Source: PALSA-1296 sp037143335
GTDB lineage: Bacteria; Bacteroidota; Ignavibacteria; Palsa-1295
Length of the DNA: 64,000 nucleotides
Direction of reading: 5' to 3'
NCBI GenBank assembly: GCA_037143335.1
Contig: JBAWZA010000001.1
Span: 186,001-250,000 of the forward strand
Each line of letters starts with the position of its first letter. Position 1 is the stretch's first letter. The notes under the pieces are model-generated. The model worked only from the letters and a program-made list of their open reading frames with translations. It did no database searches and was not told where the DNA came from. Positions 52,936 to 61,600 of the stretch are shown here, piece after piece. A program made the position numbers and the translations under genes.

Positions 52936-52947
52936 TTCGTAATTTTG
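52936..52947 (+). promoter_or_regulatory. Candidate Bacteroidota-type promoter -7 element of yajQ
   Basis: TTCGTAATTTTG with TAnnTTTG, 15 bases before the yajQ ATG; identical to the 12-mer before pepA. The short distance implies a very short 5' leader. Confidence 0.45.
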
Positions 52948-52962
52948 CAAAAATAAATTCTT

Positions 52963-53460
52963 ATGGCACAGCAATTCTCATTCGATGTCGTTAGCAATTT
53001 CGACACCCAGGAAATGGACAACGCAGTTAATCAGGCTCGCAAAGAGGTTGAGCAACGGTATGACTTCAAAGGCTTCGATACGGAGATAGATCTCAATCTC
53101 AAAGAGAAGACGATCACGCTCCACGTAGCCGATGACATGAAGCTCCGAGCATTGCACGAAATCTTGAATGGTAAAATGATCAAACGTGGTATCTCACTCA
53201 AGGCGCTTGAGTATGGAACCGCTGAGCCAGCCACAGGTGGGTCACTTCGCCAAGTAGTGAAACTCAAGAGCGGTTTAGAATCCGATCAAGCAAAGGTGAT
53301 TACGAAAATGGTGAAGGATTTGAAGCTGAAGGTTCAAGCGCAGATTCAAGGCGAGGAAGTTCGGATTACAGGCAAGAGTAAGGACGATTTGCAAGCCGCG
53401 ATTGCAGCACTCAAAGGGCAGAGTTTTGATTTCCCCATCCAGTTCACCAACTACAGATAA
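52963..53460 (+). CDS. yajQ: YajQ-family nucleotide-binding protein
   Basis: 165 residues, the full family length. FSFDVVSNFDTQEMDNAVNQ, RYDFKGFDTEIDL and the C-terminal ALKGQSFDFPIQFTNYR are diagnostic. Members bind c-di-GMP or RNA/nucleotides; the role here is not settled. Followed one base later by the amidase gene, so the pair is one unit. Confidence 0.93.
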   Translation: MAQQFSFDVVSNFDTQEMDNAVNQARKEVEQRYDFKGFDTEIDLNLKEKTITLHVADDMKLRALHEILNGKMIKRGISLKALEYGTAEPATGGSLRQVVKLKSGLESDQAKVITKMVKDLKLKVQAQIQGEEVRITGKSKDDLQAAIAALKGQSFDFPIQFTNYR

Positions 53461-53461
53461 A

Positions 53462-54268
53462 ATGCTGCGTTTAGTCGTTGCACTCTGTTGCCTTGTTGGT
53501 ACAACCTCATTTTACTCACTCCCTGGGCACACATTTGCTCCTCCTGTGAATGCTGCCCCAAAAGCTCATGCTGTTCTTGATGTAATAGTCCTTGACGCTG
53601 GTCATGGTGGTAAGGATCCGGGTGCTATCGGAGTGAATGGTGTGATGGAAAAATCTGCCGCACTTGCAATCGTACTGAAATTAGGAAAACTCATTGAAGA
53701 AGAAATGCCAGGAGTAAAGGTGGTTTATACTCGAAACTCCGACAAGTTTATTGAACTCTACCGTCGTGGCGAAATTGCAAACGCAAAAAAAGGCAAGCTC
53801 TTCGTCTGTGTTCATTGTAATTCGACGCCAAAGAAACCCACCACGGCCGGAGGAATGGAAACGTACATTTTACGTCCGGGCAAAACCGATGCCGCAATCA
53901 AAGTCGCCGCCAGAGAAAATGCTGTGATAAAATATGAGAAGAATAAGAAACGATACGAAGGTCTATCGGATATTGATTTTATTCTCACCTCAATGTCACG
54001 TTCGCAAGATGTAAAGTATTCCGAAAAATTAGCAGGCATGGTTCAGGCCGAATTGCAGAAAACCGTTGGACTGAAGAATCACGGAGTCTCTCAGGCTGGA
54101 TTTTTTGTACTTGTCGGAGCTTCGATGCCGAGTGTGTACGTTGAGACCGCATATATCTCGAACCCGAAAGAAGAAAAGATTTTGGGAAGTAATGCTGGTC
54201 AGATGAAATATGCTCGAGGGATTTTGGATGCAATAAAAAAATACAAAACAATTTATGAGGGGTCATAG
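53462..54268 (+). CDS. N-acetylmuramoyl-L-alanine amidase (Amidase_3)
   Basis: 268 residues from the ATG at 53462; the frame reaches back to 53402 within yajQ but that would be an overlap. Signal-like N-terminus LRLVVALCCLVGTTSFYSL. Zinc and catalytic residues: VLDAGHGGKDPGAIG (His), Glu in GVMEKSA, His in CVHCNS, Glu in YVETAYISNPKEE. Cleaves the peptide stem from murein glycan strands in the periplasm during septation or turnover. Confidence 0.93.
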   Translation: MLRLVVALCCLVGTTSFYSLPGHTFAPPVNAAPKAHAVLDVIVLDAGHGGKDPGAIGVNGVMEKSAALAIVLKLGKLIEEEMPGVKVVYTRNSDKFIELYRRGEIANAKKGKLFVCVHCNSTPKKPTTAGGMETYILRPGKTDAAIKVAARENAVIKYEKNKKRYEGLSDIDFILTSMSRSQDVKYSEKLAGMVQAELQKTVGLKNHGVSQAGFFVLVGASMPSVYVETAYISNPKEEKILGSNAGQMKYARGILDAIKKYKTIYEGS

Positions 54269-55627
54269 ATAGTACTCAATTACCTTCATTATTTCCTCGG
54301 TTGCACCCTTTGAAGATTGAATATAGTCCGTCACTTTTTTTGAGGCTTGATCCAAGAATTCTCTTTCATCCAACCACATGTGTAGTGCGTCCAAAAGTTG
54401 AACTGAGTTGCGAATTTCTTTTACTCCGCCGTTTTCGACTAAGTGATTAATTTCGTGTGAGCGACGGTGATTCGGTCCAACGATTGAAGGCGCACCCCAG
54501 GCCGCAGGCTCCAAGACGTTGTGAACTCCTGCACCGAACCCACCGCCAATATATGCGAAGGTGGCATATTGATATATCTCAAATAATTTTCCAACGCTAT
54601 CAACGATAATAACATGTTGGTCCTTGTACTGGCCACAAGAAGATAAACTGATAGCTTGAGAACCAAACGACTCTAATAAATTATTTACATGAGTTTCTGT
54701 TGGTTCATGTGGTGCGATTACGAGAAAGGTGTTTGGGTGTTGTTGTAATGATTTGATAAGAGCCAGTATAATTACTTTTTCATCAGAGTCCCACGTGCTT
54801 CCCGCAACAATAACTTGTGCACCCTCCGAAGTAAGTGATCTCAATAATTCCTCCGGTAATAATTGGACTAAATCTAGCTCGGTTATTTTTCTCCGTGCAA
54901 GAACTTGATCTACCCGGGTATCACCAGCCGCTCTAACATTTGGGGAATCATCAAGAAATCTTCTGAGTGAGATGTAATCTTTTTCGTTCGATGTAAGTAT
55001 AGCCGACATATTTGAATATGCCTTTTTATAAAGCGATCGGACGAAGGGTAACATCCTTTTAGAAACACCACCAAACGTCGCGCTAAAGAGAACCATCGGG
55101 ATTTTACGCTCACGGGCAATTCGGACAAAGTTATGCCATAAATCATATCGTGCAAACAGAATCAGATCAGGTTTTGTAATGTCTAGGAATTGATTGACCT
55201 GTTTCGGGAAATCAAAGGGTAAGTATGAAATAAAATCTACATCGGAGTATTTATTGATGGAATTTTCGTAGCCACTCGGCGAGAAAAATGTTAAGTGAAT
55301 GTGAATGGCAGGATAATTTTGTTTTAATGCCGCGATCACAGGCTTGGCTTGCTCTAACTCACCGAAAGAGGAAACATGGATGAGTACACGCTTACGAGTT
55401 GAATCAATAGTTGAATGCTTTTTTGTGGGACGGACTCTTAGTCCGTCAGTCGTATCGAACGGACTAAGAGTCCGTTCCACTGGTGGGAAGGTATGATAGT
55501 ATTTTTCGAGTTCTGTGAATAATGTTTTCCTGCCTTCGATACCACGGCGGAGCTTTGAATTAAAGTGCGAATAAATTCCCGCCCAGAGTCGGAGAATACC
55601 AAGTGCAATTGTATAGAGCTTGTACAT
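54263..55627 (-). CDS. waaA: 3-deoxy-D-manno-octulosonic acid transferase (WaaA/KdtA)
   Basis: 454 residues from the ATG at 55627 (MYKLYTIALGILRLWAGIY, membrane-near helix); the longer frame runs into lipA. GT-B core: IHVSSFGELEQAKPVI with the conserved Glu, FARYDLWHNF, IVAGSTWDSDEKVI, APHEPTETHV, IGGGFGAGVHNVLEPAAWG. Adds Kdo to lipid A, so the cell makes LPS. An inverted-repeat insertion lies at residues ~51-66. Four bases after lipA; convergent overlap of 6 bases with the amidase. Confidence 0.9.
   Translation of the reverse strand: MYKLYTIALGILRLWAGIYSHFNSKLRRGIEGRKTLFTELEKYYHTFPPVERTLSPFDTTDGLRVRPTKKHSTIDSTRKRVLIHVSSFGELEQAKPVIAALKQNYPAIHIHLTFFSPSGYENSINKYSDVDFISYLPFDFPKQVNQFLDITKPDLILFARYDLWHNFVRIARERKIPMVLFSATFGGVSKRMLPFVRSLYKKAYSNMSAILTSNEKDYISLRRFLDDSPNVRAAGDTRVDQVLARRKITELDLVQLLPEELLRSLTSEGAQVIVAGSTWDSDEKVIILALIKSLQQHPNTFLVIAPHEPTETHVNNLLESFGSQAISLSSCGQYKDQHVIIVDSVGKLFEIYQYATFAYIGGGFGAGVHNVLEPAAWGAPSIVGPNHRRSHEINHLVENGGVKEIRNSVQLLDALHMWLDEREFLDQASKKVTDYIQSSKGATEEIMKVIEYYL
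55430..55475. repeat. Palindromic repeat pair inside waaA
   Basis: Two 17-bp units, ACGGACTCTTAGTCCGT at 55430-55446 and ACGGACTAAGAGTCCGT at 55459-55475, exact reverse complements of each other and each itself a near-palindrome, 12 bases apart. The insertion keeps the waaA frame open. Confidence 0.75.
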
Positions 55628-55631
55628 GCTC

Positions 55632-56504
55632 TTAGATATGTTGCTCGGCATGGTACGAACTGCGCACCAAGGGACCAGACTCCACATTCCGAAATCCCAT
55701 ATCCATTCCGATGTCATGCAATTCCTTGAATTCCTCTGGATGCAAGAACCGTGCAACAGGGAGGTGATGCGGAGTAGGTTGCAAGTATTGTCCGAGTGTG
55801 AGAATATCAACCTTGATCTCGACAAGGTCAGCCATTACACGAACGAGTTCTTCGCGGCTTTCACCGAGACCGAGCATGATCCCAGTCTTTGAAATAAATC
55901 CCTCTTCTTTTGCACGGCGCAACACTTTGAGTGACCACTGGTACTTCGCCTGAGGGCGAACCATCCGATACATTGATGGCACTGTCTCAGTATTGTGATT
56001 CAAGATATCGGGGCGAGCATCGAAAATTAGTTGGAGGGATGCATCGTTACCCTTAAAATCAGGAATCAATACTTCGATTCGTGTTTTAGGATTTGCTCTG
56101 CGAGTTGCACGAATAGTCTCAGCGAAGACACTCGCACCGCCATCGGGAAGTTCATCACGGTTCACGCTTGTGATGACGACATGCTTCAAGTCCATCAACC
56201 GCGCCGCATCAGCAACTCGGGTAGGCTCTTCGGTATCGAGAAATGTTGGTCTTCCAGTTTTGACTGCACAAAATCCGCATGAGCGTGTGCATGTATCACC
56301 CAAGATCATAAACGTAGCCGTGCCGGAATTCCAACACTCAGCCACGTTCGGGCAACGCGCTTCTTCGCAGACGGTATGAAGGTCATGCTCGCGCATGATG
56401 CCGATGAGACGCGAATAATTTTCTCCAGAAGGTATGCGCACCTTCAGCCAATCTGGTCGCGGCTGGCGTTGTTTCGGTTCAATAACGGGTAGGTCGAGTA
56501 ACAT
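55632..56504 (-). CDS. lipA: Lipoyl synthase
   Basis: 290 residues from the ATG at 56504 (LLDLPVIEPKQRQPRPDWLK). Auxiliary cluster CEEARCPNVAEC, radical-SAM cluster CTRSCGFC, and the C-terminal RSSYHAEQ. Inserts sulfur into octanoyl chains of E2 and GcvH proteins. First gene of a unit with waaA. Its product is needed by the glycine-cleavage system whose P-protein is encoded 3 kb away. Confidence 0.95.
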   Translation of the reverse strand: MLLDLPVIEPKQRQPRPDWLKVRIPSGENYSRLIGIMREHDLHTVCEEARCPNVAECWNSGTATFMILGDTCTRSCGFCAVKTGRPTFLDTEEPTRVADAARLMDLKHVVITSVNRDELPDGGASVFAETIRATRRANPKTRIEVLIPDFKGNDASLQLIFDARPDILNHNTETVPSMYRMVRPQAKYQWSLKVLRRAKEEGFISKTGIMLGLGESREELVRVMADLVEIKVDILTLGQYLQPTPHHLPVARFLHPEEFKELHDIGMDMGFRNVESGPLVRSSYHAEQHI

Positions 56505-56675
56505 GTTTTGTATAAACAAAGAAGTAAGAAGTCTGGTGTCTGAGAGGATGTCCGAACGCAAGTCATTAAATATATGGTGTCATTCCGAAACGGGGCGAGG
56601 CGGAAACATTAGCACCTCCTCCCGTGGATGTGAGCAAATAATATGTTTGGCACGAAGATTGCGTTACCCATCAGT

Positions 56676-56987
56676 ATGAAAGTATTGATGGGTATTTTTT
56701 TAATCACGTTCTCCACTTCTCTCCACGCCGAGGATAAGAGAGATAGTGTTGATGAACTGTTTTATAAGAGGCAGATGAAGCATGTCTATAACATGGAGGA
56801 CGAGACTCAGTTCTCCTCTCCAAAGGACAGGGATTTCCTAATAAAAAAATTAGAAATCAAAGGATCGTGGCGCTGGTCTATTGAGGAGTGGGAGCAGATA
56901 ATGGATAATGTTTTCCCACCGATGCAGCCAGAATATTATTACGATGGAGAGCTTAAAGCCTCTAATGATGGCTGGTCTCTCGCTTGA
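56676..56987 (+). CDS. Small hypothetical exported protein
   Basis: 103 residues from the ATG at 56676, giving signal peptide KVLMGIFLITFSTSLHA (an ATG at 56643 would add eleven). Mature part is charged (DKRDSVDELFYKRQMKHVYN, GSWRWSIEEWEQIMDNVF). No known domain. Faces the opposite way from lipA. Confidence 0.5.
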   Translation: MKVLMGIFLITFSTSLHAEDKRDSVDELFYKRQMKHVYNMEDETQFSSPKDRDFLIKKLEIKGSWRWSIEEWEQIMDNVFPPMQPEYYYDGELKASNDGWSLA

Positions 56988-57128
56988 TTTTCTCTTTGTG
57001 GAACATTGAGCCACTGGGAGATAGGATTGCAAACGTATGGTGTGTAACGTCTGTTACTTGCTCTGCGTCGTTGGCGCGATTGATTTGTGCTATCCTTATC
57101 AGAAAAGCCAGGACAAAACATATTATAG

Positions 57129-57518
57129 CTATCTTACTCTATTTTCTGGTGTTGAAGAAAAGAAAATATATGCCGTAAGCGAGAGAATAATTATGCTTGC
57201 CCATTCAAAGCCAAGCATTGAAAAATCAATGTTAGAGGTTGATTCTTCCCAAGCTCCATCATGAGTGAGATAAATTTTAGTTGTGCCAATAAAGTGGTTC
57301 TCTGATGTCGTACTCCCGTTTGTAGGTCTTAGAAAAATTAACGAGTAACCCTTAAATTCTTTGTATGTCATTATCGCTCCGTATCGTGCCTCTGCGTTTT
57401 CACCGCTTAATTCTCCAGTTTGAGTTGCAACGTTCGTAATTTTTTCAAACGGGACATAAAGGATACTTCCCAAAAAAAGAATGAACGAGATTAGGCTTAT
57501 AATGCGACGTGATTTCAT
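57129..57518 (-). CDS. Small membrane protein of unknown function
   Basis: 129 residues with two hydrophobic helices, one at the N-terminus (IISLISFILFLGSILYV) and one near the C-terminus (WASIIILSLTAYIFF), with a ~75-residue loop between. No family recognised. Follows the gene at 57542 on the same strand (23 bases). Confidence 0.5.
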   Translation of the reverse strand: MKSRRIISLISFILFLGSILYVPFEKITNVATQTGELSGENAEARYGAIMTYKEFKGYSLIFLRPTNGSTTSENHFIGTTKIYLTHDGAWEESTSNIDFSMLGFEWASIIILSLTAYIFFSSTPENRVR

Positions 57519-57541
57519 TGTACTGGTATTGCGAATAACTT

Positions 57542-58048
57542 TTATATGTGAATTCCTTCTGTTCTTTTAAGTTGTTTTGCTGTTAAATAATTTGAACGTT
57601 TTTTCCATCTGCTGCCGCTAATTTTGACGACAGAACGAATCTTTTTCTTACCTTCAATATCAACCTCATCAACTATAAGCCGCAATGGAGTGTCTTTTGT
57701 TAAAATTAGAGTAGGAATGTGTTCAATTAATGGAAGAAAACCTAGTTTTCTTCCTCTCCCATATTCAAATGCAATTTCACGATCTATAACAATCGTTCTA
57801 CTACTTCCTGTTTCGATGATAATTACAAGGTGCTTTCTCCACCCTGGATCAGTATAATCGCGATAAATGTCTTCTTCGATAAATTGCGGATAATACTTCT
57901 CAACCGTTTTAAGTCGAACTGTAAGACGATGTTCACGCCATTCTCTAAGGACATGCCATCCGATTCCCACAATGGAGAGTACGACGCCGACCCAAGCAGT
58001 ACGTGTGTCTTCACCTGCAAGATAAACTAAGTGAATATTAATCATCAT
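57542..58048 (-). CDS. Hypothetical membrane-anchored protein
   Basis: 168 residues. One N-terminal helix (AWVGVVLSIVGIGWHVL), then a soluble beta-rich part (HLVIIIETGSSRTIVIDRE, PLRLIVDEVDIEGKKKIRSVVKISG) and a basic tail. No known domain. Confidence 0.5.
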   Translation of the reverse strand: MMINIHLVYLAGEDTRTAWVGVVLSIVGIGWHVLREWREHRLTVRLKTVEKYYPQFIEEDIYRDYTDPGWRKHLVIIIETGSSRTIVIDREIAFEYGRGRKLGFLPLIEHIPTLILTKDTPLRLIVDEVDIEGKKKIRSVVKISGSRWKKRSNYLTAKQLKRTEGIHI

Positions 58049-58129
58049 TACAAAAATACCTATTTATTATTCCTGTGTTAATAAAATAGCTGTATACGGT
58101 ATCCTGGAGCGTTACCCTTCTGATACAGC

Positions 58130-59659
58130 TCATTGAGGTATTTTAGGTGTCACGATAACTACTTCTTCTTTCTCAATTAACACTGCTCCTGGTAGCGCAC
58201 CTTTTGGCTTGCGGACGAACTTGCGCCTTGTGTAGGCGACAGGTGCATGTTTCTGAGTTTTTGCATCGCTGAAAAATGCGGCGATCTCGGCAGCTTGTTC
58301 GATTGCTTCTTTTGGAATTTGCTTGGCGTTCTTGGTTTGCAATACTACATGCGAACCTGGCACATGTCGAGCGTGAAGCCAAATATCTTCCTTCTTAGCG
58401 ACCTTCATCGTCAGCTCATCATTCTGCTTCGCATTCTTGCCGACAAGTACTCTGAATCCACCAGCAACAGTAAAATTACGAAAGCGCGAGAGCGGATCAA
58501 CATCTGTTAAATCATCGGCTGTTTGATGCAGACTAAATCCTGAACGCGAAATTTCGTTTTCAAGAATGTCGAGTGCTTGAATATCGGTTGCACTCTGAGA
58601 CCGCACAAGAAATGAGGAAAGTGTTTCTTGCTCTTGAGTGAGCGTAGCAAATCGCGTTTGCAATTCCATCCAGTTTTCTTTTGCTCGGCGTGCCTTATCG
58701 TAGTAACGCTTCGCATTCTCAAAAGCTGAGAGTGCAGGGTCTAAGACGACATTCATTTCTACTTCGCCAACGGTGGCGATGAAATGAATTGCACCCCGTT
58801 CGATCTCGTGCGCATGAATTTGAATTGTGTCGGCAATCGAAGTATATTTATTTTCTCGCTCGGAATTCTCGATTCCACTTTTTGCATCGGAGATAGCTTT
58901 TGTGGTGCGAGTGAGTGCACCTTTCAACTTTGCAAGGAGTGCGTCTTTTTTTGATTTGAGTGATGATCGCTTCGTGCGATTGCGAATAACATACTCTATC
59001 GCTTCGCTGGGGCTTTTATATTCTTTGTACGAATCGGTGACCGCGTCAAGACGAAATGGCGAAAGAAGCAATCCATCCTTCCGAGAATATACAAACACGC
59101 TTGAGGAATTTCGCAGCTTTTCATCGAAGCCAGAGCATTCACCTTGAAGATCGAAGTTATTTTTTTTCTGAAGCTCCGTTTCTAATTCTGTTTGCAACCA
59201 CTTGCCGAGCATAGGGAGATGGTCGTGGATTGTTGACTTTGTTTGTATGGGATTACTGGGACGGATAGGACGTATAGGTTCCTTCTTGAAGGAAGAAAAC
59301 TGTTCGCCGTGCGCCAATAGCAAAACATTCGGGCTATTGTAGAATCTGAAGCTGAGTTGATACTCGCCGAAACTAAACGTGAGTAGTTTATCATTTTGTG
59401 TGAGCGAGATTTTCTCAAGTGACAGACCTTGCAACTCGGCAAAGAAAGACATCACATTCCGCTTCGGCTCATGTGAAGCGCCGTCGGATAGGTAGAGCGT
59501 GGTATGCGCTGGGACAAGCGAGGCAACTAACTCCGCTTGATCGAACTCAATTCTCAATTCACCTGCATGAATAGAATAGGCGCGGTGAAATGTAGCACCT
59601 ATCAACCGCGTTTCTAACTCCCGGTGCACTGAATGCAATATGTAGTAATTTGAGATCAA
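58130..59659 (-). CDS. rqcH: NFACT-family Rqc2 homologue RqcH
   Basis: 509 residues. NFACT-N (NYYILHSVHRELETRLIG), coiled-coil middle (~240-400), and NFACT-R (RVLVGKNAKQNDELT, IWLHARHVPGSHVVLQT) as in RqcH/fibronectin-binding proteins. In Bacillus it adds alanine tails to stalled nascent chains on 50S subunits. The start is TTG at 59659; no ATG at the right place exists and the family N-terminus begins exactly there. Confidence 0.9.
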   Translation of the reverse strand: MISNYYILHSVHRELETRLIGATFHRAYSIHAGELRIEFDQAELVASLVPAHTTLYLSDGASHEPKRNVMSFFAELQGLSLEKISLTQNDKLLTFSFGEYQLSFRFYNSPNVLLLAHGEQFSSFKKEPIRPIRPSNPIQTKSTIHDHLPMLGKWLQTELETELQKKNNFDLQGECSGFDEKLRNSSSVFVYSRKDGLLLSPFRLDAVTDSYKEYKSPSEAIEYVIRNRTKRSSLKSKKDALLAKLKGALTRTTKAISDAKSGIENSERENKYTSIADTIQIHAHEIERGAIHFIATVGEVEMNVVLDPALSAFENAKRYYDKARRAKENWMELQTRFATLTQEQETLSSFLVRSQSATDIQALDILENEISRSGFSLHQTADDLTDVDPLSRFRNFTVAGGFRVLVGKNAKQNDELTMKVAKKEDIWLHARHVPGSHVVLQTKNAKQIPKEAIEQAAEIAAFFSDAKTQKHAPVAYTRRKFVRKPKGALPGAVLIEKEEVVIVTPKIPQ

Positions 59660-59779
59660 TTGACTTCGGACATCGGACTCCGTAGTTCGGACTCCTCAAG
59701 CGGAACTCTCAACACAAAAAACTGCTTATTGTGTTGCTTCTAAAAAAACCTAACTCGTCTTTAGTTATTCGTTATTGAT

Positions 59780-60346
59780 TTGTCATTTCTGCCGATATAT
59801 ACATTCGATCACCCCGTGCTCCGCAAGGAGACGAGTCTGATTACGCAAGATTCTGCCGAGTTGCAAAAGCTCATAGCAGCAATGCAGAAGACGATGAACC
59901 ACGCTGATGGGATCGGGCTTGCAGCAAATCAGGTTGGGAAGTCGCTTGCACTGACGGTGATTGATATTTCTGCAACGACGGATAACGATGATGTTCTTCC
60001 TCTTGTGCTTATCAATCCCGTTATCACAGGCACACATGGCGAATCCGTCTTCGAGGAAGGCTGCCTGAGTTTGCCCGAGATCAGGGAGGATATTGTCCGT
60101 CCTGAAGCGATCGGGATAAAATTTCTGAATGAGAAATTCCAGGAAGTCGAGATGGAAGCAGACAAACTCCTTGCCCGCGTCATGCAACATGAAGTAGATC
60201 ACCTCCACGGAAAATATTTCATTGATTACCTCAGCCCACTCAAACTCTCCTTCTTGAAAGGCAAGCTCAACAAACTCCGCAAAGGAGAAATCGACACCGA
60301 GTATGCACTGGCTCCGCCGAGTGGGATGAAAAAGAAGAAGAAGTGA
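59780..60346 (+). CDS. def: Peptide deformylase
   Basis: 188 residues with a TTG start at 59780, since the family N-terminus FLPIYTFDHPVLRK begins right there. Active-site motifs GIGLAANQVG, EGCLSLP and QHEVDHLHG with the metal-binding Cys and two His. Removes the formyl group from nascent proteins. Divergent from rqcH with 120 bases between. Confidence 0.94.
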   Translation: MSFLPIYTFDHPVLRKETSLITQDSAELQKLIAAMQKTMNHADGIGLAANQVGKSLALTVIDISATTDNDDVLPLVLINPVITGTHGESVFEEGCLSLPEIREDIVRPEAIGIKFLNEKFQEVEMEADKLLARVMQHEVDHLHGKYFIDYLSPLKLSFLKGKLNKLRKGEIDTEYALAPPSGMKKKKK

Positions 60347-60587
60347 GCGTTACTTCAATGTTATGTTAATCTTTCAAAAATCCCAACTCATCTTGTATCG
60401 GCTGAAGTTTTCGGATTGAGTTCTAATACCGAACCTCACCCCAACCATCCCCCGGCAGTGGATGAGGGGGGGAACCTTGGGGTTCCGATGGCTTAAAGAA
60501 TCGGATTTTCCCTGAACCTTCCGCACTGTTTCTCGGTTTAATGCCTTCCGATTTTGAGGGACAAATTTTAAGGAAAAACCAGGAATA

Positions 60588-60959
60588 ATGCCAACAATTA
60601 ACCAATTGGTGCGTTTGGGACGCGAAGAGCTTACGTTTAAGAGCAAGTCGCCAGCGCTAAAAAACTCGCCACAGCGTCGTGGTGTGTGTACTCGTGTTTA
60701 TACGACTACTCCAAAAAAGCCGAATTCGGCTATGCGTAAGGTTGCTCGTGTCAAGCTCACATCAGGTAACGAAGTAACGGCATACATTCCGGGCGAAGGA
60801 CATAATTTGCAGGAGCACTCTATCGTAATGATCAGAGGCGGAAGAGTAAAAGATCTTCCTGGCGTACGTTACCATATCATTCGTGGTACGCTTGATACAC
60901 AAGGTGTGCAGAACCGCAAGCAAGCGCGTTCGAAATACGGCGCAAAGAAGCCGAAATAA
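60588..60959 (+). CDS. rpsL: 30S ribosomal protein S12
   Basis: 123 residues. PTINQLVRLGREE at the start, RGVCTRVYTTTPKKPNSAMRK (streptomycin-sensitive Lys in TTPKKPNS) and the conserved KDLPGVRYHIIRG. Decoding-centre protein of the small subunit. First gene of a two-gene unit with rpsG. Confidence 0.98.
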   Translation: MPTINQLVRLGREELTFKSKSPALKNSPQRRGVCTRVYTTTPKKPNSAMRKVARVKLTSGNEVTAYIPGEGHNLQEHSIVMIRGGRVKDLPGVRYHIIRGTLDTQGVQNRKQARSKYGAKKPK

Positions 60960-61073
60960 TTTTATTTGGAGTCCGTTCCTTTTGGAATGGATGGTGGTTG
61001 AAGGGCAATTGTAGATCAAATGATGTGCAGCCGATTCAGCTCTTGTTAAACGCATTCGACAGATACTCAACTA

Positions 61074-61541
61074 ATGAGAAAACATAGTTCACAAAAACGG
61101 GTACGTACACCCGATCCGAAATTCGGTGATACACTCGTCACTCAGTTTGTTAATTCCTTAATGCTTGACGGCAAAAAGGGCATTGCTCAGCGCATTATGT
61201 ACGATGCGATTGACATCATGGAAAAGAAATCCGGCCAGAACGGATTAGAAATGTTTAAGAAGGCAGTTGCGAACGCAGCTCCTGCTGTTGAAGTCCGCTC
61301 ACGCAGAGTTGGTGGTGCTACGTACCAGGTACCGACGGAAGTTCGCCCTGAACGCAGAAATGCACTTGCACTTCGTTGGTTGATCCAATATAGCCGCGCA
61401 CGCGGTGAGAAGTCAATGGCACAGCGTTTGGCTGCGGAGTTACTTGCTGCAAGCAATAACGAAGGCACAACAGTGAAGAAGCGCGATGACACCCATCGTA
61501 TGGCTGAAGCGAACAAAGCATTCGCTCACTTCAGAATGTAA
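61074..61541 (+). CDS. rpsG: 30S ribosomal protein S7
   Basis: 155 residues. PKFGDTLVTQFVNSLMLDGKKG, ANAAPAVEVRSRRVGGATYQVPTEV in parts, and AEANKAFAHFRM. Nucleates the 3' domain of 16S rRNA. Followed at once by a terminator and a convergent gene, so fusA is not next in line as in the usual str operon. Confidence 0.98.
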   Translation: MRKHSSQKRVRTPDPKFGDTLVTQFVNSLMLDGKKGIAQRIMYDAIDIMEKKSGQNGLEMFKKAVANAAPAVEVRSRRVGGATYQVPTEVRPERRNALALRWLIQYSRARGEKSMAQRLAAELLAASNNEGTTVKKRDDTHRMAEANKAFAHFRM

Positions 61542-61561
61542 AAGTTCATTTATTACTATTC

Positions 61562-61588
61562 AAAAGGCGGACATGTGTTCGCCTTTTT
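61562..61588. terminator. Terminator after rpsG
   Basis: AAAAGGCG ... CGCCTTTT arms with inner ACA/TGT pairing, then T-run. Serves rpsG and perhaps the convergent lipoprotein gene. Confidence 0.85.
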
Positions 61589-61600
61589 GATTTTAGGATA

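Noticed and set aside
55628..55825. Upstream extension of waaA into lipA
   Set aside because: Sequence is the antisense-frame shadow of lipA; family N-terminus starts at 55627.
57037..57264. 75-codon + strand frame with several Cys
   Set aside because: Overlaps antisense to the membrane-protein gene at 57129 and has no family resemblance; left out as unsupported.
60420..60520. C-rich stretch before rpsL (cctcaccccaacc) as a possible regulatory RNA
   Set aside because: No stable dyad with a clear partner; resembles repeat debris rather than a leader.
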